A stretch of 5,695 nucleotides of DNA from UBA7312 sp002715345 (GCA_964009845.1 CAXGIQ010000089.1:1-5695); one strand, 5' to 3'. Counted from the first letter of the stretch, positions 1 through 4,747 are shown. Program-made: numbers and translations. The notes: generated by a model not told the origin, from the letters alone.

Positions 1-86
1 AAAATAACGGAGCGTTTAAAATTCGGATCCAACATATTGGGTTCAGAAATGAGTAAATGTCCTTTGTGTGGTTTCAAGAGTTTCAA
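1..86 (-). CDS. YqgE/AlgH family protein, N-terminal part only (runs off left edge)
   Basis: About 28 codons are visible on the minus strand, reading (M)KLLKPHKGHLLISEP and then NMLDPNFKRSVI. This matches the conserved start of the YqgE/AlgH (UPF0301) family: a short lead, a K-P-x-K-G-x-L-L-I-S-x-P motif, then a 'dpnF.RSV' strand. The family is a small cytosolic protein of about 180 residues with no settled biochemical role. The rest lies beyond position 1. The frame has a stop at 101-103 and no ATG between it and the conserved residues. The start is therefore probably TTG at 84-86, or less likely TTG at 75-77. TATATGTG on the minus strand at 112-105 differs by one base from the TAnnTTTG element and would give a leader of about 12 bases. 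The gene is divergent from the cupin gene. The family call is fairly sure; the start codon is less so. Confidence 0.8.
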   Translation of the reverse strand, partial: MKLLKPHKGHLLISEPNMLDPNFKRSVI

Positions 87-91
87 TTTGC

Positions 92-99
92 TATTTTTG
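92..99 (+). promoter_or_regulatory. Putative -7 promoter element of the cupin gene (TATTTTTG)
   Basis: TATTTTTG fits TAnnTTTG, the -7 element of Bacteroidota sigma-A promoters. It would start transcription near 106 and leave a leader of about 40 bases before the cupin ATG at 148. No good TTG/TTTG -33 element sits at the usual spacing: TTTG at 63-66 is 25 bases away, which is too far. The call rests on the -7 match alone. Confidence 0.35.
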
Positions 100-147
100 G
101 TTTACACATATATAAACGAAAGATTTAGCTAAACTGATACAACAATA

Positions 148-483
148 ATGAAAAAAATCAAATCCACTAGTATAGAAGAGGTGGGAGTTGCACATAACCC
201 CGACATCAAAAAACGTATGATGATAACAGCTGGGAAGTTTGGAAACATTATGAGTTTTGGCAGGGCGGTTTTTGCTCCTAATCAATCTACATCAGCGCAT
301 GTTCATCCTGATATGATAGAGGTGTTTTTTATACTTTCGGGTAAAGGTGTGTTTCATACTAAAACGGAAAATATTGAGGTTGAGAAAGATGATTGTATAA
401 GCATTCCTGCAGGAGAAATACATTGGCAAAGCAATCCTTTTGAAAAACCTCTAGAATTACTGTATTTTGGAGTGAAGATATAG
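148..483 (+). CDS. Small single-domain cupin protein
   Basis: This complete 111-aa protein is essentially one cupin beta-barrel. Cupin motif 1 is at residues 51-65 (HVHPDMIEVFFILSG), giving H51, H53 and E58 with the usual H-x-H-x4-E-x6-G spacing. Motif 2 is at 88-96 (PAGEIHWQSN), giving H92. All four canonical metal ligands are therefore present, so a metal-binding barrel is expected. There is no signal peptide, so it is probably cytosolic. Single-domain cupins include isomerases, dioxygenases and sugar- or ligand-binding proteins, and the sequence does not decide among them. The start ATG has an A-rich upstream region with no Shine-Dalgarno, as is usual in this phylum. It is transcribed away from the YqgE/AlgH gene and toward the hydrolase gene, so it is probably monocistronic. 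Confidence 0.88.
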   Translation: MKKIKSTSIEEVGVAHNPDIKKRMMITAGKFGNIMSFGRAVFAPNQSTSAHVHPDMIEVFFILSGKGVFHTKTENIEVEKDDCISIPAGEIHWQSNPFEKPLELLYFGVKI

Positions 484-485
484 TG

Positions 486-610
486 AATTCTTTGCCAATA
501 GCTGACATCTACAAATTTTCCAAACTTATGGCCAACCTCTTTGAATTGTGCCATTTTTATATAATCGAATTTTCTAGAACAGCTACAGTGTCATTTATGT
601 TTGCTTTTCT
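486..610 (-). pseudogene. Relic of the C-terminus of a GNAT (phosphinothricin/methionine-sulfone type) N-acetyltransferase
   Basis: The minus strand between the cupin and hydrolase genes encodes two adjoining pieces of a GNAT C-terminus in different frames. The first (codons starting at 610 to about 569) reads RKANINDTVAVLEN, matching the family's 'N..S.ALhEk' helix. After a one-base frame change within the AAAATTC at about 565-571, the second piece reads FDYIKM and then AQFKEVGHKFGKFVDVSYWQ. That matches the family hallmark 'F.eVG.KFG.w.DV.YWQ' found in PAT and MnaT/YncA-like acetyltransferases. The second frame has no stop after YWQRI and runs on into antisense of the cupin gene. The roughly 120 upstream residues, including the acetyl-CoA-binding motif, are absent because the hydrolase gene occupies that DNA. 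The remnant cannot encode an active enzyme. The family match is from memory of conserved motifs, not a search. Confidence 0.72.
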
Positions 611-612
611 AA

Positions 613-1455
613 TCAAAGAATATCATTTAGTGAAAAAGTGTCCTTCAGTCGAACACCTTTTTCAGTATGTTGTACTGTACAGCATTCACTGTAGTTGTCA
701 TGCTGTAAAAATAGAATGTAATCATTCTCAGCGGCCTCTTGTAAAAACTTCCCTTTTTCACTTAAAGTGACTAATGGCTTGGTGTCATAGCCCATCACAT
801 AGGGTAGAGGAATATGGCCTGTGCTTGGTAGTAAGTCTGCCATAAATACAATGGTTTTTTCTTTATAATTGATGTGTGGAATCATTTGTGCTTCGGTGTG
901 CCCGTTCACAAAAAGGGTGGAGAAATGATCAAACAATTGACCTTCTTCTTTCACAAAATGGAGGTGTCCACTGTCTTGAATAGGTAAAATATTTTCTTTT
1001 AAAAAAGATGCTTTTTCTCTAGGATTTGGTTGTGTTGCCTGTTCCCAATGTTCTTGGTTGCTCCAATACTTTGCGTTTTTAAAAGCCATTTCAAATCCAC
1101 TTCTGTCTTTGTTCCACTTTACACTTCCTCCACAGTGGTCAAAATGCAAGTGGGTCAAAAATACATCTGTTACATCATCTGGAGTAAAACCATGCTTTTT
1201 TAGGGAATTTTCTAAAGAAACATCTCCATGTAGGTAGTAGTGGCGTAAGAATTTATCATCTTGCTTATCACCAATTCCGTTATCTATCAAAATCAATCGA
1301 TTACCATCTTCTATGAGTAAGGAGCGCATAGCCCAAGGGCAGAGATTCTTGTCATCTGCAGGGTTTGTTTTACTCCACAAAACTTTTGGGACTACACCAA
1401 ACATGGCGCCACCATCAAGCTTAAAATATCCAGTGTCGATTTTATACAAATTCAT
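613..1455 (-). CDS. Metallo-beta-lactamase-fold metallohydrolase
   Basis: This is a 280-aa hydrolase of the MBL superfamily, presumably a cytosolic dinuclear zinc enzyme. All expected ligands are visible: HLHFDH at residues 102-107 (H102, H104, D106, H107), H186 in NGHTEA, D207 in FMADLLP, and H252 in LQHDN. The set and spacing resemble the lactonase-like, ~280-aa members common in this phylum; the substrate cannot be read from the sequence. The start at 1453-1455 (MNLYKIDTGYF) was chosen because family similarity begins there. The frame stays open upstream to an ATG at 1539, but that adds 28 unconvincing residues and overlaps the start of mpl. There is no signal peptide. The gene is divergent from mpl with 72 bases between starts, and convergent with the cupin gene. 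A TAATTTTG element lies just upstream. Confidence 0.92.
   Translation of the reverse strand: MNLYKIDTGYFKLDGGAMFGVVPKVLWSKTNPADDKNLCPWAMRSLLIEDGNRLILIDNGIGDKQDDKFLRHYYLHGDVSLENSLKKHGFTPDDVTDVFLTHLHFDHCGGSVKWNKDRSGFEMAFKNAKYWSNQEHWEQATQPNPREKASFLKENILPIQDSGHLHFVKEEGQLFDHFSTLFVNGHTEAQMIPHINYKEKTIVFMADLLPSTGHIPLPYVMGYDTKPLVTLSEKGKFLQEAAENDYILFLQHDNYSECCTVQHTEKGVRLKDTFSLNDIL
631..664 (+). terminator. Possible weak terminator hairpin for the cupin transcript, inside the 3' end of the hydrolase gene
   Basis: TGAAAAAGTGT (631-641) can pair with ACACCTTTTTCA (653-664), forming 11 pairs with one bulged C around an 11-base loop. A run of five T follows the GTGT/ACAC core on the plus strand. It lies 150 bases past the cupin stop, where no other terminator is seen. 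It also falls within coding codons of the opposite gene, so the complementarity may be incidental. Confidence 0.28.
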
Positions 1456-1475
1456 GTTGAAAAGTTTAGATAGAC

Positions 1476-1483
1476 CAAAATTA
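1476..1483 (-). promoter_or_regulatory. Putative -7 promoter element of the hydrolase gene (TAATTTTG)
   Basis: Read on the minus strand, TAATTTTG is an exact TAnnTTTG match 20 bases upstream of the hydrolase ATG, implying a leader of roughly 14 bases. The expected -33 position (about 1503-1506) has no clear TTG. For mpl on the other strand the best candidate is TAATTTAG at 1502-1509, which has one mismatch. The divergent promoters would therefore be packed into about 70 bases. Confidence 0.4.
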
Positions 1484-1527
1484 AAAAATGTCTTAAATCT
1501 ATAATTTAGATTTCTATAATTCTTGTG

Positions 1528-2862
1528 ATGAAAATACATCTAATTGCAATAGGAGGAAGTGCAATGCACAATATGGCTTTGGCACTATATGAAAAAGGTT
1601 TTGATGTAACAGGTTCGGATGATGCCATTTTTAATCCTTCAAAAAGTAGGTTGGAAAAAGCAGGATTGCTGCCGAAAAAAATGGGTTGGTTTCCGAAAAA
1701 AATCACAGAAGATATTGACGCGATTATTCTAGGGATGCATGCAAGGGGTGATAATCCTGAGTTGAAAAAAGCCCAAGAAATAGGGCTTTCCATTTATTCT
1801 TATCCTGAATATATTTACGAGCAAAGTAAGGATAAAATGCGTGTAGTAATAGGGGGGAGCCATGGTAAAACATCCATTACTGCCATGATATTACATGTTT
1901 TGCAATATCATCAAATAGACTGCGATTATATGGTGGGTGCGCAGTTAGAGGGTTTCACAACTATGGTGAAACTTACACATGAAGCGCCTTTTATTATTTT
2001 GGAAGGAGATGAATATTTGTCTTCCCCTATTGATAGAAAGCCAAAATTTCATTGGTATAAGCCACATTTGGCTGTTTTAAGCGGTATAGCCTGGGATCAC
2101 ATCAATGTGTTTCCAACTTTTCAGAATTATGTGGATCAGTTCCGTATTTTTAGAGATGATGTGAGTGATTGTTTGATTTATTGTGAAGAAGATGAGCATT
2201 TGAGAAAATTAGCTAAAGAGGGTGCTTCTTGTCGATTACAACCATATACAACACTTGCACACAGGATAGCAAATGGAATTACTTATTTGCAAGGGACTAA
2301 TGAGGAAGTGCCACTTGCTATTTTTGGTGAACATAATCTGCAGAACCTAAATGCTGCTCGCCTAGTGTGTAAAGAATTAAGAGTTTCTGAAAGCATGTTT
2401 TTAGAGGCGATACAAAGTTTTAAAGGTGCTTCTAAACGATTGGAATTGGTGAAAAGTGAAGCAACTTCAGCTGTGTATAAAGATTTCGCACATTCTCCAT
2501 CTAAGTTAAAAGCGACTTCTACTGCGATGAAAAAACAATTTTCAGATAGAAAGTTGGTAGCTTGTATGGAGCTACATACTTTCTCTAGTTTAAATGAGGA
2601 TTTTTTACAGCAATATGCACATTGTATGGATGAGCCTGATACAGCAATTGTTTATTTCAGTCCTTCAGCTATTGCACACAAAAAGTTAGAACCGATTACA
2701 AAAGAGCAAGTACATGCTGCTTTTGCTCGAGAGGATTTAATGGTGTTTACCGATTCCCAAAAAATACAAGACTATTTACAATCTTTAGATTGGAATTATC
2801 AAAACTTACTCATGATGAGTTCTGGTAGTTTTGATGGGATTGATTTTGAGACTTTGTTATAA
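1528..2862 (+). CDS. mpl: UDP-N-acetylmuramate:L-alanyl-gamma-D-glutamyl-meso-diaminopimelate ligase (Mpl)
   Basis: This 444-aa Mur-ligase-family enzyme joins a recovered murein tripeptide to UDP-MurNAc using ATP, recycling peptidoglycan in the cytoplasm. The three-domain plan is visible. Residues 1-100 form an N-terminal Rossmann domain (IHLIAIGGSAMHNMA, then GSDD). The ATPase domain has the P-loop GGSHGKTS at 109-116, LEGDEY at 158-163 and HNLQNLNAA at 269-277. The C-terminal domain has the Arg of SKRLE (R304) and DFAHSP at 319-324, equivalent to the Mur 'D.AHHP' motif. The opening 'AIGGSAMHNMALAL' and the long 'SPIDRKPKFHWYKPH' segment favour Mpl over MurC, whose usual G-x-G-G-x-G-M-S-G start is absent. 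ATG at 1528 is preferred over the adjacent in-frame GTG at 1525. Its stop overlaps the stop of the converging 99-aa gene. Confidence 0.93.
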   Translation: MKIHLIAIGGSAMHNMALALYEKGFDVTGSDDAIFNPSKSRLEKAGLLPKKMGWFPKKITEDIDAIILGMHARGDNPELKKAQEIGLSIYSYPEYIYEQSKDKMRVVIGGSHGKTSITAMILHVLQYHQIDCDYMVGAQLEGFTTMVKLTHEAPFIILEGDEYLSSPIDRKPKFHWYKPHLAVLSGIAWDHINVFPTFQNYVDQFRIFRDDVSDCLIYCEEDEHLRKLAKEGASCRLQPYTTLAHRIANGITYLQGTNEEVPLAIFGEHNLQNLNAARLVCKELRVSESMFLEAIQSFKGASKRLELVKSEATSAVYKDFAHSPSKLKATSTAMKKQFSDRKLVACMELHTFSSLNEDFLQQYAHCMDEPDTAIVYFSPSAIAHKKLEPITKEQVHAAFAREDLMVFTDSQKIQDYLQSLDWNYQNLLMMSSGSFDGIDFETLL

Positions 2863-3156
2863 AGGAAAGTTTATGCCTCCATTAAACCTAAAAACGATGA
2901 GAGCGTAAAGACAAATAATAATGAATACTCTTACTCCGAAACCCCGCCAAGAAGATTTTACAACTTTTTTATCTTTTATCAAGTAAGCAATAATTACACC
3001 ATAAATACCTAACAGTAGACCAAGCAGGAATCCGCCAAAGTTAAACATGGATTCTGTCTCTTCAGAAGTTATAGTTGCAATATCAGTAACGACAGGAAAA
3101 GCTGCAAATGCAATTTTATTAATTAATAAAAATGTGAGTATTAGAAATTTATTCAT
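2857..3156 (-). CDS. Small exported/membrane protein with signal peptide and two membrane segments, function unknown
   Basis: This 99-aa protein does not match a family I can name with confidence. Residues 1-18 look like a signal peptide (MNKFLILTFLLINKIAFA), probably cleaved before AFPVVTD. An acidic Ser/Thr-rich stretch follows (about 25-37). Next come a Gly/Leu-rich membrane segment (40-60, containing FGGFLLGLLLGIYG), a basic loop (KDKKVVKSSWRGFGVR, 61-76), a second hydrophobic segment (77-89) and a short tail. ATG at 3154-3156 was chosen over one at 3181-3183, because the earlier start adds residues ahead of the signal peptide and lies within a terminator hairpin. The layout (signal, A|AFPV.T, polar linker, two helices around a charged loop) parallels the TM2-domain protein just upstream, so the two may be distant relatives or partners. 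A strong terminator stands between them. Confidence 0.8.
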   Translation of the reverse strand: MNKFLILTFLLINKIAFAAFPVVTDIATITSEETESMFNFGGFLLGLLLGIYGVIIAYLIKDKKVVKSSWRGFGVRVFIIICLYALIVFRFNGGINFPL

Positions 3157-3169
3157 ATGCTTAATTTGT

Positions 3170-3199
3170 AAAAAACCCCTCAATTGAGGGGTTTTTTTT
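3170..3199. terminator. Bidirectional intrinsic terminator following the TM2 gene
   Basis: CCCCTCAATTGAGGGG (3176-3191) is a perfect 16-base palindrome flanked by six A (3170-3175) and eight T (3192-3199), so it is a terminator shape on both strands. On the minus strand it directly follows the TM2 stop codon (3198-3200) and should end that transcript. It also ends only 13 bases before the start codon of the 99-aa gene, so any read-through message would carry it in its leader. Confidence 0.88.
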
Positions 3200-3524
3200 A
3201 AAAACGGGACATTTTCCCTGATAATATATTTATTAAATCAATTAATGCCCAAATACCACACCCTCCTAATGTAAGAAGCATTAAAATTCCATTTTTTTTA
3301 TCACCTAACATAAATCTATGTATACCTAAATAACCAACTAACCAACAAATAACAGCTAAGCCCCAATCAACTCCTCTAGCAAATGGTGTGTTTGCATTAC
3401 TTGATGAATCTTCTTGCGTTACAATTGTTGTTTGGTTTGTACCTTCGGTTTGTACCGGAAAAGCAGCATAAGTCACTGCTGTTAATGATAGTAGAACCAT
3501 CATGAAGAATAAATTTTTTTTCAT
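3198..3524 (-). CDS. TM2-domain membrane protein with N-terminal signal peptide
   Basis: This is a 108-aa protein. Residues 1-20 are a signal peptide (MKKNLFFMMVLLSLTAVTYA), with likely cleavage before AFPVQT. Residues 22-48 are a polar Thr/Ser/Asn linker. Residues about 54-103 form a TM2 domain (Pfam TM2 type). Its first helix is LAVICWLVGYLGIHRF, the short turn is MLGDKKNG, and the second helix is ILMLLTLGGCGIWALIDLI. The G-x-H-R-F at the end of helix one and the GGCGIWALID of helix two are the family hallmarks. No enzymatic role is known for bacterial TM2 proteins. Its start lies 43 bases after the DUF2752 stop on the same strand, so co-transcription is possible. A TAATATTG element in the gap, 27 bases from the ATG, could give it a promoter of its own. 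The terminator follows immediately. Confidence 0.92.
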   Translation of the reverse strand: MKKNLFFMMVLLSLTAVTYAAFPVQTEGTNQTTIVTQEDSSSNANTPFARGVDWGLAVICWLVGYLGIHRFMLGDKKNGILMLLTLGGCGIWALIDLINILSGKMSRF

Positions 3525-3546
3525 ATGTTTTATGATTGGTTAATGA

Positions 3547-3558
3547 TTTTCAATATTA
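3547..3558 (-). promoter_or_regulatory. Shared upstream motif, TM2 copy (TAATATTGAAAA on minus)
   Basis: Minus-strand TAATATTGAAAA lies 22 bases upstream of the TM2 ATG. The same 12 bases occur upstream of the DUF2752 gene. The first eight bases differ by one from the TAnnTTTG -7 element, so this is a plausible weak promoter core. The local sequence is extremely AT-rich, which makes chance matches more likely. Confidence 0.3.
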
Positions 3559-3567
3559 TTAAAATTA

Positions 3568-3858
3568 TTAACACTTTGAAAACACTTTTTTTATTGCATT
3601 TATATAAGAAAGGATAATAAGTGGTAAAACAATGAATGATAATTTATTAAAACTCCATGCTTCAGCAAAGTCAAAATGAATTAGATGCTGAATAGCTCTT
3701 GTCATCCCACATGCATAGCACTGTTTATTTAAAAGAACAACTGATAAACATATTGACTTCCCATTGTCAAAATATGTAGCTGGTAAAATGATAAGAATAA
3801 TAGGAATAATTACAAGAATACTAAGATATATTCTTTGCAAATTTTTTGTGAAATACAT
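3568..3858 (-). CDS. DUF2752 family membrane protein
   Basis: This 96-aa integral membrane protein has a hydrophobic N-terminal segment (about 11-29, rich in Ile/Leu) and a second hydrophobic stretch (about 73-88). Between them is the DUF2752 signature: C47-Y-A-C50-G-M-T-R-A, followed by a helix, H-F-D-F-A-E-A-W and an Asn (N71). Family members typically show C-P-x-C-G-L-T-R-A, then 'hGdf..A...N'; the Pro is replaced here. The paired cysteines suggest metal binding or redox chemistry, but no function is established for the family. Length is typical. It lies upstream of the TM2 gene on the same strand, a neighbourhood I believe recurs in Bacteroidota (from memory, not searched). Its start is 35 bases from the divergent exported-protein gene. 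Confidence 0.87.
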   Translation of the reverse strand: MYFTKNLQRIYLSILVIIPIILIILPATYFDNGKSICLSVVLLNKQCYACGMTRAIQHLIHFDFAEAWSFNKLSFIVLPLIILSYINAIKKVFSKC

Positions 3859-3873
3859 AAAAACTTACATTTG
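3845..3873 (+). promoter_or_regulatory. Bacteroidota sigma-A promoter for the exported-protein gene
   Basis: TTTG (3845-3848) and TACATTTG (3866-3873) are separated by 17 bases and match the TTTG / TAnnTTTG consensus exactly. Transcription would start near 3880, about 14 bases before the ATG at 3894. The -33 element lies inside the first codons of the divergent DUF2752 gene. This is the best-matching promoter in the window. Confidence 0.6.
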
Positions 3874-3885
3874 TTTTCAATATTA
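3874..3885 (-). promoter_or_regulatory. Shared upstream motif, DUF2752 copy (TAATATTGAAAA on minus)
   Basis: Read on the minus strand, this is the same TAATATTGAAAA found before the TM2 gene, here 15 bases upstream of the DUF2752 ATG. As a near-consensus -7 element it would overlap the footprint of the plus-strand promoter at 3845-3873, so the two divergent promoters may compete. Confidence 0.3.
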
Positions 3886-3893
3886 ATCATTTT

Positions 3894-4718
3894 ATGTGTA
3901 AATGTTTTCATCTTATCTTATTCTTTATTCTTTCAAATTTTACTTTTTCGCAAAATCAATATGATTTAACTGGCGCATTGTTTATTGATGATGTAAGGCC
4001 AATTAGTTATCGATTAATCTATGATGAACAAAATGGGCAAATCAATGGTTATTCGATTACAAGTATTGGTACTAATTTTGAAACAAAAAGTGAGCTTTCA
4101 GGAAAACTAGATGGAGACTCTTTGTTTTTAAACGAGTTTCAGGTTCTATCGACTTTATCTGAAGAACCAATTTCTAATTTTTGTTTTATTGATTTAAGAG
4201 CTAAATTAAAAGGAAATAAAAAGAAACAATTTTATGAGGGTATTTTTGTTGGTCGATTTTTAGATGGTAAAGAATGTGCTAGTGGAAAGATTGTTTTTAC
4301 AAATACAATTAAGCTAGAGAAAAAAATGAAGCAAGTGCAAAAATTACAGGAGCTCATCATAGATAAGAAACAAGATAATAAACTAGTTAAGCTTGTATCT
4401 GATGAAATCTATGAGGTTTTTTGGCTTTCAGATAAGTTTAAAATCCACTTATGGGATTCTAGTTTAGAAGATGATGATAGAGTCACCTTAATCATCAATG
4501 GAGTGCGTGTTTTAGATAATGAAGTCATGCGTTCCAAAAAGAAAAAGATTAGTCAAACTTTACAAAAAGGAACAAATATTATAGAGTTAATTGCTGAAAA
4601 TGAGGGTAAGGCCCCTCACAACACAACTAGGGTAGAGTTAATTGACAAAAAAACAAAGCATGCTATATTAAGCCAACTAGAAATTGGTAAAAAAGTTACC
4701 TTTAGGATCATCCATTAA
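3894..4718 (+). CDS. Exported two-domain protein of Bacteroidota type, function unknown
   Basis: This is a 274-aa protein. Residues 1-19 form a signal peptide (MCKCFHLILFFILSNFTFS), with likely cleavage before QNQYDL. No lipobox is seen, so it is probably soluble in the periplasm or secreted. Residues about 22-137 look all-beta, with alternating strands (LTGALFID, GQINGYSITSI, FCFIDLRAKL, YEGIFVGRFLDGKEC). This resembles a domain I have seen in exported Bacteroidota proteins but cannot name. Residues about 138-160 form a charged helix (LEKKMKQVQKLQELIIDKK). Residues about 165-274 form a second beta-rich domain with LWDSSLEDDDRVTLIINGVRV, 'L.KGTNIIELIAENEG' and 'PHNTTRVEL'. That domain recurs in exported flavobacterial proteins as 'D.. 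DGD.vsl..NG', and its acidic run could bind calcium. ATG at 3894 fits the signal peptide and the promoter just upstream. A terminator follows. Confidence 0.85.
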   Translation: MCKCFHLILFFILSNFTFSQNQYDLTGALFIDDVRPISYRLIYDEQNGQINGYSITSIGTNFETKSELSGKLDGDSLFLNEFQVLSTLSEEPISNFCFIDLRAKLKGNKKKQFYEGIFVGRFLDGKECASGKIVFTNTIKLEKKMKQVQKLQELIIDKKQDNKLVKLVSDEIYEVFWLSDKFKIHLWDSSLEDDDRVTLIINGVRVLDNEVMRSKKKKISQTLQKGTNIIELIAENEGKAPHNTTRVELIDKKTKHAILSQLEIGKKVTFRIIH

Positions 4719-4744
4719 AAAAGCCCTTTCAAAAAAGGTTTTTT
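4717..4744. terminator. Bidirectional terminator between the exported-protein gene and rho
   Basis: CCTTT (4725-4729) pairs with AAAGG (4734-4738) around a CAAA loop. Outside this, six A (4717-4722) face six T (4739-4744), with an unpaired GC next to the A run. It lies between the converging stop codons at 4716-4718 and 4748-4750 and has the A/T arms to work in both directions. The GC stem is short, so efficiency is uncertain. Confidence 0.7.
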
Positions 4745-4747
4745 AAT

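Noticed and set aside
1..132. Plus-strand frame open from the left edge containing C-P-L-C-G, resembling a zinc-knuckle tail
   Set aside because: The minus strand here encodes the clearly conserved YqgE/AlgH N-terminus. The C-x2-C is a by-product of reading it antisense.
91..285. 64-codon minus-strand open frame opposite the cupin start
   Set aside because: It is antisense to a complete cupin with intact motifs, has no recognisable domain, and is in a different frame from the YqgE/AlgH start.
354..554. 66-codon minus-strand open frame beginning MAQFKEVGHKFG
   Set aside because: Only its first ~23 residues are meaningful, as part of the GNAT relic. The rest is antisense to the cupin gene. 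It is recorded as a pseudogene, not a live gene.
679..706. Inverted repeat ACAGCAT...ATGCTGT as a terminator or operator
   Set aside because: It lies within conserved hydrolase codons, has a 14-base loop, and no T run follows on the plus strand.
483..770. 95-codon plus-strand open frame overlapping the cupin stop by one base
   Set aside because: It runs antisense through the GNAT relic and the 3' end of the hydrolase gene. The translation is Cys/His/Phe-rich without any domain, so the ATAGTG-like overlap looks accidental.
1456..1539. N-terminal extension of the hydrolase to an ATG at 1539
   Set aside because: The 28 extra residues are Phe/Asn/Tyr-rich and not family-like. They would overlap the mpl start and span the candidate TAATTTTG promoter element.
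1506..1793. 95-codon minus-strand open frame opposite mpl
   Set aside because: It is antisense to the conserved N-terminal domain of Mpl and has no independent motif.
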